NCBI GenBank assembly: GCA_031260605.1
Contig: JAISLF010000048.1
Location: 1-37,722 of the forward strand
Direction of reading: 5' to 3'
Length of the DNA stretch: 37,722 nucleotides
Source: Oscillospiraceae bacterium
GTDB taxonomy: Bacteria > Bacillota > Clostridia > Oscillospirales > Oscillospiraceae
Under the pieces are notes generated by a model. That model was not told where the DNA came from and made no database searches. It saw only the letters and a list, made by a program, of their open reading frames with translations. Every line of letters starts with the position of its first letter. The first letter of the stretch is position 1. Shown one piece after another: positions 25,069 through 32,600 of the stretch. Made by a program: the position numbers and the translations under genes.

Positions 25069-25316
25069 ATAAAGGTTCGCGTTGAACCTGAAACGGTCTT
25101 AATTACATACAAACACAATCTGAACCTTTCGGTCTAACGGCTTTTGCTTATGACTGATTGGTCTGGGCTGAAATGCCCACGGGGGACTTGCGGAAACGCG
25201 AATCCCTTACTTCGGGAACAAGCAATTGTTATCCGAGCGGAAAGATGTGATATGCCTGCAAGTAACATAGCGCAGTGCTTTTGCGTCAATTTTCGCAAAA
25301 TGCACTGCTTTTTTAT
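25069..25316 (+). ncRNA. Structured non-coding RNA, class not recognised
   Basis: A near-consensus promoter and a strong terminator (25272-25316) enclose ~245 bases with no credible open frame. Hairpins are visible: AGGTTC/GAACCT (25073-25089), GGGC/GCCC around TGAAAT (~25166-25180), a GAAA-tetraloop hairpin with TTGCG/CGCGA (~25189-25202) flanked by GGGA/TCCC, and AACAA/TTGTT around GCAA within CTTCGG/CCGAG. GAACCT followed by CGGTCT occurs twice (from 25084 and from 25122), so AGGTTC could pair with either copy, as in a switch. It lies between an importer operon and the surface-protein genes. It could be a riboswitch or attenuator for the gene at 25427, or an independent RNA such as a 6S or raiA type. 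I could not match it to a known class. Confidence 0.65.
25272..25316 (+). terminator. Terminator of the ncRNA or attenuator of the SLH gene
   Basis: GCAGTGCTTTTGCG (25272-25285) pairs with CGCAAAA and GCACTGC (25294-25308, one bulged T), followed by TTTTTTATTT. No separate promoter is seen between here and the gene at 25427, so read-through may control that gene. Confidence 0.9.
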
Positions 25317-25426
25317 TTGCGGCAACCCCCGCAGGTTCGGCAGTGATCAGCGACAGGTGATATGTGTGTGATTTAAGGCGGTGTACGGCGCGGCGCGGGC
25401 AATAAAATTTACAAGGAAGACATAAT

Positions 25427-27094
25427 ATGAAGAGACAAAGAAAAGCACTGTCACTGCTGCTTTCGCTTACTATGGTGTTCTCGCTGTTTGCGGGAATGCT
25501 CGTGTCGGCAAAGGCGGCGGATCCTGTCGTTTTGACTGTATATGCGCAAAACGGCGACAGCGGACTGCCAATTAAGGTTAAAGATTACACGCAGGCAAAG
25601 CTGGAGGCTCTTGCCGAAACCGGCTACTATGCCTACAACAGCGGTAGCGGCGGTATCGTTGAGGCGTTTAAGTACATTGAACTTGACGATTTCCTAGCAA
25701 ACGTTGGAATTGCAGACAAGTGGGAAGATACGTCAAAGCTTAAGATAGAGCAAACGATAGGCAGTTATTATGGTAGTACATTTACTAAGGCGGAAATTGA
25801 AGCCGGAGATTACTATCATCCGACGGCCGGCGATCCTGAAAAGGTTCCGGCAGTATTAGCTCTTGAAACCGCAGCACCTGGCAACGATCCGCGATTCCTG
25901 TTCGGCAGACCAGAAAATCTTCCTAACCCTCCAACCGACAGCATCTATAATGGCGGTAAGCGTCTCGCAAAAAACGTTGACACAATCACCCTCATCTACC
26001 CCGAATCCCCCGTACTTTACATCTACGCTCAGGACGGCTCAACCGGAACTCCGGAGCTTGCGGCTTCGTACTCACAGGCGGAGCTTGCCGCTCTTGCTCA
26101 GCCCCACGCCACAGGCCTCGCCTACCAGTTCTATAAGGGAACTGCCTGGCAGGGCGTCGTCGCAACGGACATCGTTCCGCTTGACACGCTGCTGTCCGAC
26201 GCCGGAATCGCAGACACTTGGGTTGCGGGCGCTAAGCTAAAGGCAGTCGGACTTGACGGTTATCTGGCAAATGTAACATATGAAGCAATCACCGACGGAA
26301 AGTACTACATTGACGGCGGCGGCGCAACAGAGGTTCCCGCAGGAATTTCAATTACATGGTGGAGCGGCGAGCTTAACGATACTATAGAAAACCTTGCTTC
26401 AGGCGCATATTATTCAGGCGCGCTGCGGTTTGTTTTCGGCATAACGCAGGCGCAGTATGACGCGCAAAGCGCGGCGGGCAGCCGCCTTGCAAATATGGTT
26501 GAGACAATCACAATCATAGCGCCCGACAAAGAAGATGAACCCGAAACTCCCCCCACGCGCGAGATGAAGTTTACCGATGTTACGGCGGACGACTGGTTCT
26601 TCCCCTACGTAAAGTTCGCGTTTGAAGACGGAATCGTAACCGGCACATCAACCACAACCTTTTCGCCCTCCGAGCTGACAACGCGCGCACAGTTCATTCA
26701 AATGCTGTACGCCCTTGCCAAAAAGCCTGCGGCATTAAAGGCACATCCGTTCACGGATTCCACGGCGGACTGGTATCAGGACGCGATTAAGTGGGCGTTT
26801 GAAAACAAGGTAACAGCCGGAATCACAGATACAACCTTTGCGCCGGACAGCCCGATTACGCGTGAGCAGATTGCAGTTATCCTGCGCAGCTATATCGGCG
26901 CACCGCAGGGCAGCGCAGCCTCTCTCGCGAAATACGAAGACGCGGATCAGGTCAGCAGCTGGGCAGTCGGCAGCTTTGCCTGGGCAATTGAGAACGGACT
27001 GATTTCCGGACGCTCGGCAACAATATCCGCACCCGGCGAGTACGCAACGCGTGCCGAAATCGCTACGATACTCTATCGTTTCGCGGCGCTGTAA
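25427..27094 (+). CDS. SLH-anchored surface protein with two sulfite-oxidase-like domains
   Basis: The product has 555 residues: signal peptide (1-31), two copies of a ~165-residue domain (about 34-192 and 196-366), a short linker and three SLH motifs (about 379-555: FTDVTADDWFFPYV, FTDSTADWYQDAI, YEDADQVSSWAVG). Each copy has LTVYAQNGDSG or LYIYAQDGSTG, YTQAKLEALA or YSQAELAALA, then YIELDDFLANVGI or IVPLDTLLSDAGI, and finally RFLFGRP or RFVFGIT and KNVDTITLI or NMVETITII. That order recalls the oxidoreductase molybdopterin-binding (sulfite oxidase) fold, but the Cys ligand of molybdenum is lacking, so ligand binding rather than catalysis is more likely. AAGGAAG precedes the ATG. By context it may capture the substrate of the nearby ABC importer. 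Domain assignment is tentative; SLH is certain. Confidence 0.8.
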   Translation: MKRQRKALSLLLSLTMVFSLFAGMLVSAKAADPVVLTVYAQNGDSGLPIKVKDYTQAKLEALAETGYYAYNSGSGGIVEAFKYIELDDFLANVGIADKWEDTSKLKIEQTIGSYYGSTFTKAEIEAGDYYHPTAGDPEKVPAVLALETAAPGNDPRFLFGRPENLPNPPTDSIYNGGKRLAKNVDTITLIYPESPVLYIYAQDGSTGTPELAASYSQAELAALAQPHATGLAYQFYKGTAWQGVVATDIVPLDTLLSDAGIADTWVAGAKLKAVGLDGYLANVTYEAITDGKYYIDGGGATEVPAGISITWWSGELNDTIENLASGAYYSGALRFVFGITQAQYDAQSAAGSRLANMVETITIIAPDKEDEPETPPTREMKFTDVTADDWFFPYVKFAFEDGIVTGTSTTTFSPSELTTRAQFIQMLYALAKKPAALKAHPFTDSTADWYQDAIKWAFENKVTAGITDTTFAPDSPITREQIAVILRSYIGAPQGSAASLAKYEDADQVSSWAVGSFAWAIENGLISGRSATISAPGEYATRAEIATILYRFAAL

Positions 27095-27119
27095 GTCACA
27101 GTAATTTCAGCAGGCATAA

Positions 27120-27159
27120 TTTTCAGCCGGAAGCCAAACACTTGGTTTCCGGCTGAAAA
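27120..27159 (+). terminator. Terminator after the SLH gene
   Basis: An 18-bp stem (27120-27137 with 27142-27159), TTTTCAGCCGGAAGCCAA against TTGGTTTCCGGCTGAAAA with one G-T pair and a 4-base loop; ATTTTT follows shortly after. Downstream genes may be reached by read-through, as no good promoter is seen before 27221. Confidence 0.8.
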
Positions 27160-27220
27160 CGCATTTTTCGGATAAAAAAAGCTGCGCGCAGACACACAAT
27201 TCCTGCGCACGGAGGACGTT

Positions 27221-28645
27221 TTGAAGCGAGTAACCGCAATAATCGCACTTATATTTGTAATTCTGCTTGTGCCGGCACTGCCCGCGCGCGCCGATTCCGT
27301 AACGGATACGCTCTCGGTGTACGTCGGCTATTCCGGCGGGCCGTATTACCTCAAAACCACGTTCCACTGGACGGAGCTGGACGATATGTACGGCGGAATG
27401 CTGCCGACCTATCAATCTGTATACAGCTATTTTTCAGGGAGCAGAATCGCAATAGACTCCGCAAGGGGCTTTGCGCTGTCTGACTTTCTGCAAATTTCCG
27501 GCGTGGATTTGTCCAGCGTCGCGCGGCTTGAGTTTTACACCAAAGACCATTCAAACGGAGCGTTTGTGTCTTTTAATAAGTCAAATTTGCTGTACGTCGC
27601 GCGGTATTATTACCCGAACCTCGCGGTTGACCCCGAAACAGAGGAGCTTATCCCAAAAAACGGCGGTGAGTTAACTGACGGCGCGGTTCAGGTTGAGACG
27701 ATGATGGCGCTTGAGGATAACTGGGAGTGGGACGCCGAGGGTCCGAATTTTTCAAATCCCGGCACAGGCAGCCGCTTTCGGCTTCTTTTCGGGCAGAGAA
27801 AGCCGGATGAATCGCTCACGGGCGCCTCTGCAAAATACGTCCACGCAGTTTACTGCACCTTTTCAGGCAAACCTGAGCTTACAACAGACGAGCCGAACCT
27901 GAAGCTAAAGCTCGGCAGTGACTACCGCGTTACGGTAAACGTCGCGGCAGAGGACAGTCTGCTCAACGATTATGTGCGCGAAAATCTGGTGTGGAGCTCG
28001 AATAACACAGATGCCGTTGAAGTCGATATGTACGGCAATCTCAAGGTAAAAACCACCGGAACGGCGGAGATAACCGTAACCTACGGCGAAACCACACTGA
28101 CAATCACCGTCACGGCAGGCGACGAGAACATAGACGGCACAGGCACTGAGGGAAACGGCAAAACAGGCGACGGCTCAGGTGAAAACCCCGGCGACGGCGG
28201 AACAGGCGGTCAGCCCGGGGACGGCAGCTCCGGAGATAATTCCGGCGGTCAGCAGGGCGGCGCAAAGCCCGCGCCAAAGCCAACCGCACAGGCACAGCAG
28301 CCGGAGCCGCAGGACGGCGCAGAGCAGGTGTCATTTTCAGAAAACAGCAAGGGCGTTTACATACTGTCGTCCGCGCTGATGACCCGCACGGAATACGCCG
28401 AATGGGTCAACAGTATTTTAGGGCACGACGTTACAACGGACAGTAATTCCGGCGGCGTTGTAAACTGGCGCGAGGGCGAGAAGGGCTCGGACGCTTCCGT
28501 GCTTCAGGTAAAGATAAACACTGTGTCCGCAATGCCGCTGTATATCGCGGCGGGAGCGCTGCTTGTGCTCAGCGGAGCGGGCGAGTGGCTGTCTTTTAAG
28601 ATAAGACTCGGAAAAGAACAAAAAAATTCGAAGAAAAGGGCGTAG
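27221..28645 (+). CDS. Membrane-anchored extracytoplasmic protein with sulfite-oxidase-like and BIG2 domains
   Basis: The product has 474 residues. After a signal peptide (1-24), residues ~26-218 look like a diverged relative of the repeated domain in the 25427-27094 protein: GFALSDFLQISGVDLSS, FRLLFGQRKPDESL and KYVHAVYCTF sit in the same order. A BIG2-type Ig fold (about 222-298) ends GTAEITVTYGETTLTITVTA. A Gly/Ser/Asp- then Pro/Gln-rich linker (300-367), a small domain (368-432), a membrane helix (about 438-457) and a basic cytoplasmic tail complete it. It is thus fixed by its C-terminus with the domains outside. The start is TTG with GGAGG 5 bases before. It is the first gene of the ExbB/DUF2149 unit and may couple the motor to surface proteins, a TonB-like role in concept only; no TonB domain is seen. 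Confidence 0.75.
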   Translation: MKRVTAIIALIFVILLVPALPARADSVTDTLSVYVGYSGGPYYLKTTFHWTELDDMYGGMLPTYQSVYSYFSGSRIAIDSARGFALSDFLQISGVDLSSVARLEFYTKDHSNGAFVSFNKSNLLYVARYYYPNLAVDPETEELIPKNGGELTDGAVQVETMMALEDNWEWDAEGPNFSNPGTGSRFRLLFGQRKPDESLTGASAKYVHAVYCTFSGKPELTTDEPNLKLKLGSDYRVTVNVAAEDSLLNDYVRENLVWSSNNTDAVEVDMYGNLKVKTTGTAEITVTYGETTLTITVTAGDENIDGTGTEGNGKTGDGSGENPGDGGTGGQPGDGSSGDNSGGQQGGAKPAPKPTAQAQQPEPQDGAEQVSFSENSKGVYILSSALMTRTEYAEWVNSILGHDVTTDSNSGGVVNWREGEKGSDASVLQVKINTVSAMPLYIAAGALLVLSGAGEWLSFKIRLGKEQKNSKKRA

Positions 28646-28654
28646 GTTATACAA

Positions 28655-29317
28655 ATGATTCAGATTCTTGCAGCGGCGGCTCCCGGCACGGAGGACACCG
28701 CGTTTCGGCTTTCGGATATTCTGCGCGCATTGGCGGGTTCGCTTGAAATACCTGTCATTGCTGTGCTTATTATATGCGCGGCTTCCGCTGTGCTTCTTCT
28801 CGGCTGGACAATCGCCGAGTATTTTACGGAGCGGCGGCACCTGAAGGCGCGGCTGCCTGAGCTGCTTGAAGCAATCCGTGAGGATAAGGTGCCGACAGAG
28901 GAATGCATTCAGGCAAGCGGACTGCTTAAATCGCAGAAAGCCGCTTTAGCGGAGCTGCTCGCACATCCGGATTTTTCACCTGAAATGCGGGAGGCGCTTG
29001 CCGTGCGCCTGATTGAGGAGCAGCAGATGAAGTACGACCGCACTGTTCGGCTGTCGGAGCTTGTTTCGCGGCTCGGTCCGATGTTCGGACTGCTCGGGAC
29101 GCTTATCCCGCTTGGCCCCGGCATTATCGCGCTTGGTCAGGGCGATACGTTCACGCTGTCAAACTCGCTGCTCGTCGCGTTTGACACAACGATTGTCGGT
29201 CTTATTTCAGCGGCAGTTGCGACTGTTATTTCAACCGTGCGCCGCGCGTGGTACAAAAACTATATGTCGGTACTTGAAACCGTTGCGGAGAGTATTCTGG
29301 ATAAGGAGAAAAAATGA
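28655..29317 (+). CDS. MotA/TolQ/ExbB proton-channel family protein
   Basis: The product has 220 residues with membrane helices near 34-54, 139-160 and 168-195. The cytoplasmic stretch (about 55-135) is rich in Glu and Leu. The conserved core VSRLGPMFGLLGTLIPLGPGIIALGQGD and LLVAFDTTIVGLISAAVATVIS matches the ExbB/TolQ signature, closest to the branch found beside DUF2149 in methanogens and Clostridia. Such proteins form a pentamer around an ExbD-type dimer and pass protons to drive work on an outside partner. It starts 10 bases after the anchored protein and overlaps the DUF2149 gene by four bases (ATGA). MotA itself (flagellar) is unlikely given the partner. Confidence 0.93.
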   Translation: MIQILAAAAPGTEDTAFRLSDILRALAGSLEIPVIAVLIICAASAVLLLGWTIAEYFTERRHLKARLPELLEAIREDKVPTEECIQASGLLKSQKAALAELLAHPDFSPEMREALAVRLIEEQQMKYDRTVRLSELVSRLGPMFGLLGTLIPLGPGIIALGQGDTFTLSNSLLVAFDTTIVGLISAAVATVISTVRRAWYKNYMSVLETVAESILDKEKK

Positions 29318-29664
29318 AGAGAAATCTCAGTAGTCGGCGCAGCTCCGGCTTCACCGAAGAAACCGCAAACCCAATGGACGGCGTAGCGAACCTTGCGGAC
29401 GTTATGCTGTGCCTTGCCGTCGGGATAATGCTCGCGCTGGTGCTCAACTGGAACGTTGACCTGACATATATGAACTCCGGAGAGACCCCTTCCGCTTCGT
29501 CTCCGAATTCGGCTCTGCCGATTGACGGCGAGGATATTTCTCCCGTCGGAGAGGGCGAAACGCCGCTTGAGGCGGATATGAAAAAGCTCGGTATGGTTTA
29601 TTACGACGAGAAAACGGACACCTATTACCTTGTTGAGCTTCCGTCTGAAACTGAGGAGGACTAA
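29314..29664 (+). CDS. DUF2149 (ExbD-like) membrane protein
   Basis: The product has 116 residues: a short cytoplasmic N-terminus, one membrane helix (about 28-47) and an outer tail. NPMDGVANLADVMLCLAVGIMLALVLNWNVDL is the DUF2149 signature. Asp29 at the membrane entry stands where ExbD, TolR and MotB carry the proton-binding Asp. The tail (about 50-116) has an acidic low-complexity part, then LGMVYYDEKTDTYYLVEL. AAGGAG gives a good ribosome site. Gene order and overlap point to a complex with the ExbB-like protein. DUF2149 is best known from methanogens in clusters with importers and CobN-like proteins; function has not been proved to my knowledge. Confidence 0.9.
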   Translation: MKRNLSSRRSSGFTEETANPMDGVANLADVMLCLAVGIMLALVLNWNVDLTYMNSGETPSASSPNSALPIDGEDISPVGEGETPLEADMKKLGMVYYDEKTDTYYLVELPSETEED

Positions 29665-29667
29665 AAA

Positions 29668-32600
29668 ATGCGCAAAATATCCTGTTTGCTTGCGGCATTT
29701 CTGCTGATTTGCCTTGCACCGTTTGTTCAAACACAGTCGCTGGCGGTTGAAGCTGCGCCGTGGGACGGTTCGGTTGACGTTTCGTGGTACGACCCGGCGG
29801 AGGAGGAGTTTTTCATCAGCACTCCGGCTGAGCTGGCGGGACTCGCGGCGCTTGTCAACGGAGTTCTTGACCCGAACCACGGAGCCGTAACCGGCAATGC
29901 GGCTCTGATTACCGCCACGCCCTACAGCGACGTTCAGCTTGTCGGCGCGGCGGGCGGCGACGTTCACGATACAGTGTACGCAAGCTCGTTTGACTTTGCG
30001 TACAAAACCGTGCATCTTACTGAAAATCTCGATATGGGCGGTGTATATTCGGGCGGCGCTTGGAGCGGCCCGAACTGGACGCCTATCGGCGGCAAATACT
30101 CGATGAAGGTCACCGAAACGTCAGGCGACAGCCTTGTCATAGACTCGCGGTTCAACGGCGTGTTTGACGGCGGCGGACACACTATAACCAACATTTACTG
30201 CAACCGCTTTGCCGAAAAGGGCTTTCCGTACAGTCAGGCTGTAGGACTTTTCGGCTATCTCGGCGGTGAGTCTGATCTCAATCCGGCGGTTGTCGGCACA
30301 TTTACCGGCGGCTGGCAGCCCACTGTGCGCAATATCATTGTGGGCGCTGGCTATGTCTACGGACGGCGTATGGTCGGCGGAGTCGTCGGGCGCGTCGGAG
30401 AAACGAACAACGGCGTAATCATCGAAAACTGCGCAAACCACGCGGACATTCATAATACAGACTCCAAGGGCATCGGCGGAATTGTCGGCGCCGGCTGGGG
30501 CGCGGGCGTAATACGCAACTGCTATAATACAGGCAGCGTCACAACAACCTATGCCTGCCCGGCAGGCGGAATTTGCGCAAGCAACTCCGGAATGAATATC
30601 TATAACTGCTACAATGTCGGGACAATCGACAGTAACGGCGCAGTTCGCGGTCGCGGAATCGGCGGACACGACACCGGCGTTTACACTGTCGAAAACTGCT
30701 ACTATCTTGAGGGGTGCGACGACGACCCCGCAAGCAACGGCTGGTATAAAGGCTCAAGCACCAAAATCACGATAAATATCGCGTCAAGAACGGCTGTTGA
30801 GATGAAAGCCGCTCCGTTTTTGTCACAGATAAACGCTTCCGGCGCGGCGTTTGTTGCGGACTCAGGCGGTATTAACAACGGCTACCCCGTGCTGTTTTTC
30901 GAGGCGCCGGGGTTTGACGCGGAGCAGGAATTTGACGTGTCAGTCGTGCAGCCGTCAATCGGCGGTACTATTGCGGCGAACAAAACAGGCGCGGTTAAGT
31001 CCGGGCAGTCCGTAACGCTTTCATTTACGGCAACAGCGGGGTACGTGCTTGATTACTACACGGTAAACGGCGCTCCGCTTGCGTCTAATTTCTTTCTTGT
31101 CAGCGAAAATTCCGTGGTCAGTGCAGTATTTTCCGAGCTTATCGAGGTCGGTATTGCGCTCCCCTCCCCGACTGACGCGTATTATCTCGTCGTGTCGCGC
31201 ACGGGGTTCAAGCTTGAGGGCGCAGAGCTTGTTTACGTAACAGACGAGCCTGTTTATACGGGCGACACGATTCTGCAGAACAACACGCTGAAAATCAGCA
31301 CACTCGGGTGGGACAATGTCACCCCCTCAGACGTTAATCTTGAATATGCAAGCACCTACGCGCTCTCAGCGTCAAACACAGACATGAACGCAAACGGCAC
31401 CTACCGCGTCCTCGGCAGCGACGACGTGACGGTTTCCGTAACGCGCAATACTCAGCCGAAATCGTGGCTGACAACCGCCGATACCTCATGGTACACGGGC
31501 CGCAGACTTGAGTACACAATAAAAACCGCGGAGGAACTGGCGGGACTCGCCGTTCTTGTTAACCGCGAAAAGGTCACGTTTTCGGGCGTTACAATAAAGC
31601 TTGCAAACGACATTTCGCTCAAAAATACCGACGGCACAGTCGGCACACGTATCTGGAAGGCAATCGGAACAAGCGGCACCTCCGCGTTTTCCGGCACCTT
31701 TGACGGGCAGGGACATAAAATCAAGGATATGACCGCCGCAAACGACGGCTCGTATGCCGGTCTTTTCGGCTACTGCGACGGCGCTGTAATCCGCAACCTC
31801 GCGGTTGAGGGTACCGTATCAGGCACCGCCTCCTCCGCTTATGCGGCGGGTATTGCGTCCTACGCCGTGAGAACGCGGATTGAAAACTGCATAAACCGCG
31901 CGTCGGTAACCGCCGCCGGCACATTTTGCGGCGGAATCGCGGCATACATCGGCGAGGGCAGCACTGTTTCCGGGTGCGCAAACCGAGGCGCCGTCTCCGG
32001 CACAACCGGCGTCGGCGGAATCGTCGGTATTGCGTACACCGGCTCCGACATAATCACAAGCTGCGTAAACTACGGCAAGGTGACCTCCGCCGGAAACGGA
32101 ACGAACGGCACAGGCGGAATCGTCGGCAAGCTCGCGGGAACGGTCTCCGGCTGCGCAAACTACGGCGATATTGTAAGTCTCGACCGCTATACCGGCGGAA
32201 TCGCCGGGTATACGATGACAAAAAACCAGTCCGCTGTCAAGGATTCGCTTAATGCCGCCGCAGTCAGCTCCGGCAGCACAACATCACTTGCCGCGCTCGG
32301 CGGAATCGTCGGCTACGCGCAGTATCTAACGCTGACAAACAGCAAAAATACAGGCGCTGTCACAAAGGCAGCAGGGTTCACGTCCTCCTACTACGGCAAC
32401 ATTATCGGTCAGACAGGAACGGTCACGCAAACTCCCGTGACAGACGAAAGCGTTTACCCGAAGAAAATCGCCGACAGCGGAGCAAGCTCCTCCGCAACAC
32501 CTGCGGGACCGTTTAAGGCAGTTTTCCGCGCGGACGGAAATACCGTTACAACGCTAACATACGCAAAGGGACAGGGCTCTCTCCCAACTCCTCTGCCGTC

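Noticed and set aside
25069-25316. Cobalamin riboswitch, T-box, SRP RNA, RNase P RNA or tmRNA at the ncRNA position
   Set aside because: I looked for the B12 box, the T-box motif, the SRP domain IV GGAAG loop region, RNase P core motifs and the tmRNA-like ends and found none. Cobalamin was worth checking because of the BtuCDF-like importer.
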